From contig CALFMO010000062.1 in NCBI GenBank assembly GCA_937879855.1, positions 62,001 through 126,000 of the forward strand: 64,000 nucleotides of DNA. The letters run 5' to 3'. Source of the stretch: an uncultured Acidobacteriaceae bacterium. GTDB taxonomy: Bacteria > Acidobacteriota > Terriglobia > Terriglobales > Acidobacteriaceae. Within the stretch, counting starts at the first letter, position 1, and each line of letters starts with the position of its first letter. The position numbers and the translations under genes are program-made. The notes under the pieces are model-generated. The model was not told the DNA's origin. It worked only from the letters and a program-made list of their open reading frames with translations, and made no database searches. This document shows, piece after piece, positions 25,279-33,112 of the stretch.

Positions 25279-26313
25279 TCACGCAGTGCCCACGGGCGCA
25301 GGCCGTACCGCGGCAAGTCCGCGCTCGATCGATCCGTTAATCCCACGTTCGGAAAATTCCGCCGCCACGCGCACCGCATTCTTGATCGCGTTGGCGTTCG
25401 ACGAACCGTGGGTAATGATGCATGCCCCCTTCACGCCCAGCAACGGTGCCCCGCCGTATTCGGTATGGTCGAGCCGCTTTTTGAAATCGGTGAAGGCGCT
25501 GCGCGAGAGCAACGCACCGACCTGCCGCGTGATGGTTGCCTTCAGCGATTCCTTCAACGCAGTGCGCACCAGGTTGGCCACGCCCTCGGAAATTTTCAGC
25601 GCGACGTTGCCCACAAATCCGTCGGCGACGATGACGTCGACCTGACCGTTATAGAGATCGCGCCCTTCCACATTTCCTACAAAGTTCAGCGGAAGTTGTT
25701 TGAGCAACTGAAAGGATTGGCGCGTGAGTTCGTTCCCCTTGCTCTCTTCTTCACCAATGGAAAGCAGTCCCACTCGTGGCCCCGAGGTCCCAGCTTTCTT
25801 CCCAAACATCGCGCGAAAATAGATATCGCCCATGACCGCAAACTGTTCCAGATTCTGTGGCGTGCAATCGACGTTCGCTCCGACATCGAGCAACATGGCC
25901 GCACTTCCCGGGGCTGTTGGAAAAACCGCCGCTAGCGCGGGACGATCGACGCCCGGAACCGCGCCCAGCACGACTTTTGCCGTAGCCATGGCCGCGCCCG
26001 TGTTGCCGGCAGTAACGAAGCCGGCTGCCTTTCCCTCGCGCACCATGCGCAAGCCGACCCGCATGGAAGAATCGCGCTTGGCGCGAATCGCCTCAACTTT
26101 ATCTTCCATGGTGATGAATTCGCTGGCGTGGACGACTTCGATCGGCAGGTGCGCGGCCGTCCGGTGGCGATCCAGTTCCGCCTTGATCACAGTTTCCGGG
26201 CCCACCAGCAGCACCCGCAACCCGTATTGGCGCGCCGCATGTATGGCGCCTTCAATCTCAGGCTTGGGAGCGCGGTCCGAACCCATCGCATCCAGCGCGA
26301 TCACGCTAGGCAT
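25279..26313 (-). CDS. plsX: Phosphate acyltransferase PlsX
   Basis: The 344-residue enzyme makes acyl phosphate from acyl-ACP for phospholipid synthesis. It starts MPSVIALDAMGSDRAPKPEI, the typical PlsX opening, and contains GFVTAGNTGAAMATAK (about 99-114), LLDVGANVDCTPQNLEQFA and VDVIVADGFVGNVALKISEG. The length is usual. It lies 9 bases after rpmF in the common acidobacterial and Gram-positive-like order rpmF-plsX, before fabD. No fabH is present between plsX and fabD, where it often stands in other bacteria. Confidence 0.95.
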   Translation of the reverse strand: MPSVIALDAMGSDRAPKPEIEGAIHAARQYGLRVLLVGPETVIKAELDRHRTAAHLPIEVVHASEFITMEDKVEAIRAKRDSSMRVGLRMVREGKAAGFVTAGNTGAAMATAKVVLGAVPGVDRPALAAVFPTAPGSAAMLLDVGANVDCTPQNLEQFAVMGDIYFRAMFGKKAGTSGPRVGLLSIGEEESKGNELTRQSFQLLKQLPLNFVGNVEGRDLYNGQVDVIVADGFVGNVALKISEGVANLVRTALKESLKATITRQVGALLSRSAFTDFKKRLDHTEYGGAPLLGVKGACIITHGSSNANAIKNAVRVAAEFSERGINGSIERGLAAVRPAPVGTA

Positions 26314-26322
26314 GGTTTTGAG

Positions 26323-26508
26323 CTAGCTGGCTTCTTTAATGTCCAGAACTTCGCGTCCCTTATAGTAACCGCACTTGGGGCAGGCACGATGCGGCATTTT
26401 TTTCTCGTGACAGTTGGGGCACTCGGAAAGGCTATGGCCTTTGAGTGCGTCGTGGGCGCGCCGGGTAGAGGTGCGCTTCTGGGAGTGTCGCCGTTTTGGA
26501 TTAGGCAT
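26323..26508 (-). CDS. rpmF: Ribosomal protein bL32
   Basis: The 61-residue protein begins MPNPKRRHSQKRTSTRRAHD and has a four-cysteine zinc ribbon (CPNC and CPKCGYYKG). It is a small protein of the large ribosomal subunit. The four cysteines mark the zinc-binding form, not the zinc-free form used in zinc shortage. AAGGA precedes the ATG. It is followed closely by plsX and preceded, across a long inverted repeat, by the DUF177 gene. Confidence 0.97.
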   Translation of the reverse strand: MPNPKRRHSQKRTSTRRAHDALKGHSLSECPNCHEKKMPHRACPKCGYYKGREVLDIKEAS

Positions 26509-26530
26509 GGCTAAAATTCCTTTCGCTGAA

Positions 26531-26682
26531 AAAGCTGTCAGCTCTCAGCCGTCAGCTTTCAGCTGTTCAAAATTGAATGCTAACAAGAACCGCCGGCAGC
26601 AGATATGAAATCGACGCGAACGCACCAACTTATGAACCGAGCGTCCGTGGCTGAAAGCTGACGGCTGATAGCTGACAGCTTT
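26531..26682. repeat. Near-perfect 33-bp stem inverted repeat, family D
   Basis: Arms 26531-26563 and 26650-26682 match as reverse complements with one mismatch. Each is built of GCTGTCAGCT/CAGCCGTCAGCTTTCAG units; the loop is 86 bases. The right arm ends at the DUF177 stop codon. On the minus-strand transcript this forms a strong hairpin between DUF177 and rpmF. Confidence 0.85.
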
Positions 26683-27234
26683 CTAGTGCTCCAGCTTGCT
26701 GCGAATCTCTCGCAGCGCCGTCCACCGTGGATCTTCGATCACCGTAGTGCAGGAACACGGTCCTTCATTCAAGTTCTTGCCGCAGTGCACGCACAAGCCC
26801 TTGCAATCTTCGCGGCACGTCACTTTCAGGGGCAACGCCAGCAGTACTTGCTCGCGCAAAACATCCTCGAGCAGAATTCCGTCGCCTTGATAATAGCCGA
26901 TTTCGGCTTCCGCGGCGGTCACCGAAAGCTCGTCTCGGCCCGCGTCTGCGCCCAGCGGACGGTAGAGCAACTCGAACTCCCGAGTTATATCCTGGGCGAC
27001 CGGCTCCACGCAGCGCGCACATTCCAGTTCGAGTCCCGTCGCTAACCGCCCGCGCAGCCGGATGTCCTTAATAATCTGATGCTTGCCGTGATGCTCTTCG
27101 ACGACTTCGGCGTGCCCTGAAGCTCTTAGCGGAGTGCGCTGCCGGGCTTCCCCTCCCAAGTCGATGACCCCGGGCTGGAACTCCTCCTCAAAGTCGAGAG
27201 GCTGGCGTTCCAATTCATGGATGTCGAGGAACAT
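26683..27234 (-). CDS. yceD: YceD/DUF177 family protein
   Basis: The 183-residue protein starts MFLDIHELERQPLDFEEEFQ and contains GRLATGLELECARCVEPVAQ (about 58-77), the EVDVGYYQGDGILLEDVLRE-like acidic stretch, and a C-terminal CREDCKGLCVHCGKNLNEG with conserved cysteines. The family occurs next to rpmF and has been linked to 23S rRNA accumulation in plants and bacteria; the biochemical role is not settled. I chose ATG 27234 because GGAGA lies upstream; a TTG at 27252 in the same frame overlaps that site. It leads the rpmF-plsX-fabD cluster. Confidence 0.9.
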   Translation of the reverse strand: MFLDIHELERQPLDFEEEFQPGVIDLGGEARQRTPLRASGHAEVVEEHHGKHQIIKDIRLRGRLATGLELECARCVEPVAQDITREFELLYRPLGADAGRDELSVTAAEAEIGYYQGDGILLEDVLREQVLLALPLKVTCREDCKGLCVHCGKNLNEGPCSCTTVIEDPRWTALREIRSKLEH

Positions 27235-27377
27235 CGCGAATCTCCGCGGCAATGTGCCGGTCTACAGGCCCGCGGAAGCACGCCAAGAGGGCGTAAGTAC
27301 CGCAAGGAGCAAGACTTAGGATAACGGGGAAGGCGCCGGGGTGTCAAGAAAAGCAGGCTATCAAATACCTTGGACAG

Positions 27378-27386
27378 TGCTATACT
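27378..27386 (+). promoter_or_regulatory. Extended -10 promoter of the toxin-antitoxin pair
   Basis: TGCTATACT is an extended -10 (TGn before TATACT) placed 18 bases before the antitoxin ATG, with GGAG between. No clear -35 box is seen at the usual distance, which fits an extended -10 promoter. Confidence 0.45.
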
Positions 27387-27403
27387 ATCCCTAGGAGTCC
27401 CCT

Positions 27404-27655
27404 ATGGCAACGCTTTATGTCGAGAATGTTCCTGAGGATATTTACAAGGCCTTGCGAAAGCGCGCCCGCGCCAACCGCACATCGATCGCGGCCGAGGTCA
27501 TTTCGCTTTTGCAGCAATTCGTTCCGACTGAGGCCGAATTGAAACGCCGCCGTGAATTTTATGAGCGCATGGCGGAACTCCGGGCGAAACCTCCGTTAAC
27601 TCCTGGTCCATTTCCCTCGGCCGAAGAAATGATTCGCGAGGACCGAGAACGTTGA
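27404..27655 (+). CDS. FitA-like ribbon-helix-helix antitoxin
   Basis: The 83-residue protein begins MATLYVENVPEDIYKALRKR, a ribbon-helix-helix opening (strand, then helices with RARANRTSIAAEVISLLQQF). This binds operator DNA, and its C-terminal tail (about 50-83) should wrap and block the partner PIN toxin. GGAG precedes the ATG. The toxin gene overlaps its end by four bases. The pair probably represses its own promoter. Confidence 0.85.
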   Translation: MATLYVENVPEDIYKALRKRARANRTSIAAEVISLLQQFVPTEAELKRRREFYERMAELRAKPPLTPGPFPSAEEMIREDRER

Positions 27656-28083
27656 ACCAATTGGTTCTTGACGCCAGCGTTGCCATAAAGTGGGCGATGC
27701 CGTCGGCGCGAGAGCCGCTCACTGATGAGTCCATGCAATTGCTGAAGCGTTATATCGACGCCGAAGTCGAGTTCATTGTCCCTGATGTGTTCTGGGCAGA
27801 TATCGCGAATGTTCTGTGGAAAGGTGCCAGGCAGCGCAGATGGCGCCGTGACGAGGCAGAAGTGGTCGCTGCCGACATAAGGGCCCGCGACTTTGCGACC
27901 GTATCGTCCCTCATTCTGATGCCGGAGGCATTAAGAATCGCTTTCTCGTACGACCGCTCGGTTTACGACTCTCTGTATGTAGCGTTGGCAGTCCAATCAA
28001 GGACGCAACTGATCACCGCCGATGAGCGATTGGCTAACGCTCTCGCAGCGCATCTGCCGGTCAAATGGCTAGGCGCATATTGA
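27652..28083 (+). CDS. VapC-type PIN-domain RNase toxin
   Basis: The 143-residue toxin reads MNQLVLDASVAIKWAM (first catalytic Asp 7), FIVPDVFWADIANVLWKG (Glu/Asp region), the late YDRSVYDSLYVALAV (Asp about 107) and LITADERLANAL (Asp about 123), the four acidic points of a PIN RNase. It cuts RNA when free of antitoxin. Its start is TTG, overlapping the antitoxin stop TGA (TTGA), so translation is coupled and low, keeping toxin below antitoxin. Confidence 0.87.
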   Translation: MNQLVLDASVAIKWAMPSAREPLTDESMQLLKRYIDAEVEFIVPDVFWADIANVLWKGARQRRWRRDEAEVVAADIRARDFATVSSLILMPEALRIAFSYDRSVYDSLYVALAVQSRTQLITADERLANALAAHLPVKWLGAY

Positions 28084-28148
28084 GCGGATCGATTGTGACT
28101 CCATCCTGACTACGTGGCGGTTCTGTGGAAATCGCTCATGCCATAATC

Positions 28149-28180
28149 GGCTGTAGAGTTGCGATTTCGACCCTACAGCC
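28149..28180 (+). promoter_or_regulatory. Hairpin or operator before the epimerase gene
   Basis: GGCTGTAG (28149-28156) and CTACAGCC (28173-28180) are perfect complements around a 16-base loop, ending just before the ribosome site GAAGGG of the gene at 28193. It may be a protein-binding site or an RNA hairpin near the start. Confidence 0.4.
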
Positions 28181-28192
28181 GGAAGGGCGAGC

Positions 28193-29176
28193 ATGAGAGT
28201 GTTGGTCACAGGAAGCGCGGGCCACTTGGGAGAGGCGTTGGTCCGCACTTTAAGGGATTTGAATCATGACGTCGTCGGCCTCGACATTCTCGAATCTCCA
28301 TTCACGACTTACGTCGGTTCGATCACGGACCGGGCTTGCGTGCGGCGTTGCATGAACGGCATGCAGACTATCCTGCATGCGGCCACGCTGCACAAACCGC
28401 ACGTTGGTACGCACAGCCGCCAGGAATTTGTCGACGTCAACGTGACCGGAACGTTGAATCTGCTGGAAGAGTCTGTGACTGCAGGCGTCGAGTCGTTCGT
28501 CTACACCAGTACGACCAGCGTATTTGGAGACGCACTCATTCCGCCACAGGGTGCCCCGGCCGCTTGGATCACCGAGGACGTCGCGCCCGGTCCCAAGAAC
28601 ATTTATGGCGTGACCAAAGCGGCGGCCGAGGATCTCTGCCAGTTGTTTCATCGAAACCAGCGGCTGCCGTGTATTGTGCTGCGAACCTCGCGCTTCTTCC
28701 CGGAAGAGGACGACAATCCCAAAGTGCGCGCAGCCTACTCCGATGCGAACGCCAAGGCGAATGAATTTCTCCATCGCCGCGTGGAGATCGAAGACGTCGT
28801 GAGCGCGCATCTGCTGGCGATCGAGCGCGCGCCGGCGATCGGATTTCGCAAATACATCATCAGCGCAACCACGCCCTTTCTGCCGGGCGACCTGGCAGAG
28901 TTGCGGATCGACGCGCCGCAGGTAGTTCGACAGCGCGTTCCGGACTACGAAGCCGAGTACCACCGCAGAGGGTGGAAAATGTTTCCATCCATCGACCGAG
29001 TGTATGTGAACGCGCGCGCGGGAAGGGAACTCGGCTGGAAGCCGCGCTACGACTTCCGCCATGTCATCGATCGTCTCAAAGCAGGCGATGACCTGAGAAG
29101 CCCTCTTGCGCAGATCGTCGGCTCCAAGGGATATCACTCTAAAACGTTTTCCGACGGTCCCTACCCGATCGCGTAG
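28193..29176 (+). CDS. NAD-dependent epimerase/dehydratase (extended SDR)
   Basis: This 327-residue extended short-chain dehydrogenase has the nucleotide motif VTGSAGHLGEAL (GxxGxxG), a Ser/Thr-rich YTSTTSVFG strand and the catalytic YGVTKAAAE (Tyr-x3-Lys, about 142-146). Members act on nucleotide sugars or other cyclic alcohols in the cytosol; the substrate is unknown here and the stretch VLRTSRFFPEEDDNPKVRAA is not specific to a named enzyme. GAAGGG precedes the ATG. No sugar pathway gene is adjacent, so it is a single-gene unit convergent with the ABC permease. Confidence 0.88.
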   Translation: MRVLVTGSAGHLGEALVRTLRDLNHDVVGLDILESPFTTYVGSITDRACVRRCMNGMQTILHAATLHKPHVGTHSRQEFVDVNVTGTLNLLEESVTAGVESFVYTSTTSVFGDALIPPQGAPAAWITEDVAPGPKNIYGVTKAAAEDLCQLFHRNQRLPCIVLRTSRFFPEEDDNPKVRAAYSDANAKANEFLHRRVEIEDVVSAHLLAIERAPAIGFRKYIISATTPFLPGDLAELRIDAPQVVRQRVPDYEAEYHRRGWKMFPSIDRVYVNARAGRELGWKPRYDFRHVIDRLKAGDDLRSPLAQIVGSKGYHSKTFSDGPYPIA

Positions 29177-29191
29177 TCGAGCCTGCAACAC

Positions 29192-30955
29192 TTAATCTCC
29201 AAGTTGCAGTACCTCGACGGCTCGGGTCGGACCTTCCTCAAAAATCAGTTCTCTTTCGACATCGACGGCGTTTTGCCGGATGTAGTGAGGCACGTACCAG
29301 CCCACGGCAGCTAAAGGGACAAAGACAATCATTCGCACGGGTTCGACGATGGCCCACGACTCCAACTGCGGGGTTATCACGGCAAACAGGAAAAATCCGA
29401 AGACGCATCCCAGCAGCGTCACGATCGAGTGTTGCTGGAAGACCGGAAACGAACAGGTGAAAGGAAGTTTGCGGAAACGAATCAAGACCGCATCCGTGAG
29501 CAGGAGCGACCAAGTCACAACGATGAGTATGTGCAGGCAGGCGACAGTCCAGCCTTCGAGGTACGCATAGAGCGGAAGAAAAACCAGCAGCACCCACGGT
29601 ATTACCGCCACCAGCATCACTTTTCGCGCCAGCGGTTCGCACTCATGTTTCTCTGTATTGAGCATCAGCCGGAAAATCCAGTTTGATCGCAACTCGACGG
29701 GAATTTCGAACACAATGCGCAGGCCAAGAATAATGACGAATGCAAGCACGAGTGGAATCGACAGTCCTTCGGCAGACATCATTGCCTTTCCTGCCGGCTC
29801 TCCATTTTCGAAGGCGCTTAGCAGAGCCTGGGAGGCGAGGACCAAGCCCAGGCCGCCGATTCCTGCCAGCACCAGGCGATGAGACTCACTGCGGAACAAT
29901 GTCTTCCACACAAAATGAAAACATCCTCTTTGGAACGGAGTTCGAAGCACCCAGCTATCGAACCACAAGCCCAGCCGCGATTTGTCCGCCGCGCGTTCGC
30001 TGGAGACGCCCTCAATCATTTCCGCAATGCGAATGAAATGTCGCTGGTATCCGACGGTGTAGACGCAAAAAGAAGTTACGATCACTGCAGCGAATCCCGG
30101 CAGAGCCAGTCGCCCGAGTGCAGCCAGCGCCGGATCCGCATGACCCCGCAACGACTGACAGAATCCCAGACTCTAGCACGACGGCAGCAGACGCGTCCAT
30201 GTTGGCGCAGACCCGGGCAGCCTGCGCAAGAAATCCGGCAAAGCGAAACTGGTGCACAACAGAGTCACGAGATAAAACACAACCAGCGCCCGCACATAAG
30301 GCGAGAGCTTCTTGAATATGCCTGGCGGCAACACCGCCATCCCGAGACCCAGTGCCGAAAATACGGCGAAGAACGAGAAGACGCTCGCCAGCACGACACC
30401 CAACGTATGAACGGCGGCGAATCGCAAGAAGAAGAAAAATGAGTTCTGCGTAGCTCCAACCACCAAGGGGAACAACAGGGACGACGCCAAATTGACGTCG
30501 ATTGCGATCAGCCCCACCAGAAATAGCACCGCGACCAGATTGGCGAAGAAGATGGTCCGCGTCGAGATGGGCAACGGAACCAGATTCATATAATCGCGGC
30601 GATCGGGGAAAATGGCGTCCCATCGCCACACGGCCACTGCGCCGGTCACCGCCATGGAAAGCGTTATAAAAAAATACTCATCGGGAACGGCGCTCGCGAA
30701 AGGATCGATGTTGGTGGCTCCCCGCATCCATTGCAGCAGCGTGCCGTACTTCTCGAACAAGAGAATCGATACAAATCCACCGGGGAGCGCCAGCAGGGTG
30801 AGCACAAGTCCGATGCCCAGATCGAGCCCTTCCGCATCCGCGTCGCCACCGCCGCGAAAAACTCGAGCCACGAAGAGGCCAACCATCCGCCAGTCCGGAC
30901 GTTGGCTGTGCTCCTCCCACCGGCGGAAGATCTCGTCCACCAATTCTGCAATCAT
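29192..30955 (-). pseudogene. ABC-2 type permease, interrupted by an in-frame amber codon
   Basis: The reading frame is a single one. It codes 260 residues (30955-30173) ending LPSC, then TAG at 30175-30173, then continues in the same frame as SLGFCQSLRGHADPALAALG into an ORF whose first in-frame ATG-like start is at 30151. Both halves are membrane proteins with several hydrophobic segments: WRWDAIFPDRRDYMNLVPLP in the first half, PVELRSNWIFRLMLNTEKHE in the second. Joined, they give about 587 codons, like long ABC-2 permeases of acidobacterial exporters. A tryptophan codon TGG changed to TAG would explain the break. It overlaps the ATPase gene by four bases. It may be dead, split, or read through. 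Confidence 0.7.
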
Positions 30956-31722
30956 GCAGCCTTCATCTTCATTACGGTGACGATGTCGCGCGCCACGCTC
31001 ATCGTGTCCACGTCGTCAACCAGATGCAGGAACGTACTCTCAAGCGACTGGCCCAGAATCTGGCCAATGTTCGCTACAGAGTCCTGCGCAATCACGACGC
31101 CTTTGCGCAGGATCAACACGTCGGTGCAAACCTTTTCCACTACCTCCAGCACGTGCGAGCAATAGAACACCAGTTTGCCCTGCTGGCCGAGCGCTTGCAC
31201 CAGATTCTTGAAGATCAATGCGGAAGTCACGTCCAATCCCGAGAGCGGTTCATCAAAGATGAAGATCGCAGGATCGTCCATGATTGCGGCGATCAGCAGA
31301 ATGCGCTGCCGCATGCCCTTCGAGTAAGAACCAATGCTGGCGTGCCGCTGTGAATGCAGAGAGAACAATTCCAGCAGGGAATCGATTTTTCTCTGCATGT
31401 TCCAATAGGCCATTGCGCGCAGAGTTCCAATCAGCTCTAGATATTCCCAGCCAGTCAAATAGGGATAAAGGTTCGGCTCCTCGGGAACGTATCCCAGGCT
31501 CTTCCGGTAATCGGCGAGGTTGTCTTGAATGTTGTGTCCATCGAATTGCACCACACCTTGCGTCGGCTGCAACAATCCGGTAAGCATCTTTACCGTCGTG
31601 CTCTTACCGGAACCGTTTGGGCCAAGACATCCTAATACTTGGCCCGGCCGCAGCGAGAACGACAAATCCTGCACTGCGGGCAACGAGGCGTAGCGCTTCG
31701 TCAGGTGCACGGCTTCGAGCAT
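30952..31722 (-). CDS. ABC transporter ATP-binding protein
   Basis: The 256-residue ATPase has Walker A GPNGSGKSTTVKML (about 38-51), the Q-loop region SLGYVPEEPNLYPYLT, a signature region YSKGMRQRILLIAAI (about 136-150), Walker B IFIFDEPLSGLDV and the switch histidine in FYCSHVLEVVE. It should power the ABC-2 permease encoded downstream, with which it overlaps by ATGA. GAGGTGAT precedes the ATG. If the partner permease is really inactive this ATPase would be an orphan. Confidence 0.92.
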   Translation of the reverse strand: MLEAVHLTKRYASLPAVQDLSFSLRPGQVLGCLGPNGSGKSTTVKMLTGLLQPTQGVVQFDGHNIQDNLADYRKSLGYVPEEPNLYPYLTGWEYLELIGTLRAMAYWNMQRKIDSLLELFSLHSQRHASIGSYSKGMRQRILLIAAIMDDPAIFIFDEPLSGLDVTSALIFKNLVQALGQQGKLVFYCSHVLEVVEKVCTDVLILRKGVVIAQDSVANIGQILGQSLESTFLHLVDDVDTMSVARDIVTVMKMKAA

Positions 31723-31816
31723 GCATCACCTCAGGAGACGAGGACTTCAGGCGGAGAAAGAGACCCAGGGATGGAGTTTTAGACACCGGCGGCGCGCCAC
31801 CAGTTCCATGAAATAA

Positions 31817-32959
31817 TCACTGCCCTGGCATCTTCAACCCCAGTGCTCTCATCGTGACTTCATCCAGCTTGGCTTTTGTTTCGCGGTTCGTGACCACGCC
31901 GAAGCTGCCGGAATAATCCCACATGTCCCAGCCGATGTTATGGCGCTCGAGCGAGGTGCGGACATCTTTAATCCACGTTGCGCGGTCTTGCGGATCGGCG
32001 AACTTGCGGAACACGCCGAACTCATTGCAGATCAGTGGCACGCCGCGTTGGCCGGCCCAGTCGGCGGCCTGATTGATTTCGGCTTCGATGCGCATCGCGT
32101 CCCAGTGATCCTGTCCGTAACGGATCACCTGCAAACGTTCGCGCGCCTCGGGCACGAGTGCGGCAACCTGTGCGGCGTTCTCCGGCGACGACGGATAGTG
32201 CAGCCCTTTCAGCCAATGCCAGTAATACGCGCCCCAGGTAGCGCCTTGATGCGTGAAAATGTGCGGCTCGTAGAAGTGGAAGACGTAAATCACATTGGGA
32301 TCGGGCAGCGGCTCCAGAAAAACCAGGTCGTCATCGTTGTCCCAGTTCGCGCCGGTTGCGAGAATCGTGTTTGCCGGTGCGGCCCGCCGAATTGCCGCGG
32401 CCAGCTTGGCTTCCACTCCATACCATCGGTATGCATCGTGCATTTCCGGCTCGTTCAGAATTTCGAAGAACACGCGGTCCTGATCCCACGAAGCGTAGTG
32501 CTGCGCTACCGTGCCCCAGAAGTCGGCGAAGCGTTCTACGAAGTCATCTTCTTTAGCCAGGCGGGTTTTAAAGTCGGAATCAGGATGCATGTCGATCTCG
32601 ACTGCGAGGCCCGCATCGAGAATCATTTTGACCGCTGCGTCGAGATAACCAAAATATTCGGTACTGCCGTTGGGGCGGCGCGCGGCATCCATCATCGGCT
32701 GTGGGTTCACGCTGAGGCGCACGTGGTCGAAGCCGGCGGACTTGATCAGCGCAATATCGGATGTCGTGGTCCACGTTTCAAAGTGTTCTTTGGTGTATCC
32801 CTTGGGATCGTAGACTTGCGCGAACCATTCGCTCAGATTGATGCCGTGACGAAGATGGGCCAGGCGTGAGGCTGGAACTGAGGATTGCGTTGCGGGTTTT
32901 ACCTGCGCTAACGACACTGAAGCGAGAATTAAAAACACAGTGACAGACTTGCGGATCAT
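31817..32959 (-). CDS. Glycoside hydrolase family 5 (cellulase-like), exported
   Basis: The 380-residue precursor has a signal peptide (MIRKSVTVFLILASVSLAQV) and a (beta/alpha)8 GH5 fold: RHGINLSEWFAQVYDPKGY at the N-terminus, HVRLSVNPQPM, the acid/base Glu170 in FEILNEPEMHD, HFYEPHIFTHQG and the nucleophile Glu313 in ICNEFGVF. It should cleave beta-1,4 or related glucans outside the cell; the exact substrate is not told by motif. GGGAG precedes the ATG. It is a single-gene unit flanked by a family F repeat. Confidence 0.93.
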   Translation of the reverse strand: MIRKSVTVFLILASVSLAQVKPATQSSVPASRLAHLRHGINLSEWFAQVYDPKGYTKEHFETWTTTSDIALIKSAGFDHVRLSVNPQPMMDAARRPNGSTEYFGYLDAAVKMILDAGLAVEIDMHPDSDFKTRLAKEDDFVERFADFWGTVAQHYASWDQDRVFFEILNEPEMHDAYRWYGVEAKLAAAIRRAAPANTILATGANWDNDDDLVFLEPLPDPNVIYVFHFYEPHIFTHQGATWGAYYWHWLKGLHYPSSPENAAQVAALVPEARERLQVIRYGQDHWDAMRIEAEINQAADWAGQRGVPLICNEFGVFRKFADPQDRATWIKDVRTSLERHNIGWDMWDYSGSFGVVTNRETKAKLDEVTMRALGLKMPGQ

Positions 32960-32993
32960 CGATTACTCCCATGAAGATTCGAACTAATATCGC

Positions 32994-33080
32994 TGTCATC
33001 CTGAGCGGCGTTTTTGGCCGCGAAGGACCTATGCAACTCGCCGGAGAGTGCATAGGTCCTTCGCTTCGCTCAGGATGACA
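32994..33080. repeat. Inverted repeat with GTCATCCTGAGC ends, family F, copy 2
   Basis: Outer arms GTCATCCTGAGC (32995-33006) and GCTCAGGATGAC (33068-33079) and inner arms GCGAAGGACCTATGCA (33020-33035) and TGCATAGGTCCTTCGC (33049-33064) are both perfect. It separates the GH5 gene from the molybdenum dehydrogenase operon, and could serve as a bidirectional hairpin. Confidence 0.85.
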
Positions 33081-33112
33081 ACGCATTTGTGGAGCGAGCA
33101 CCTGCGACGACG

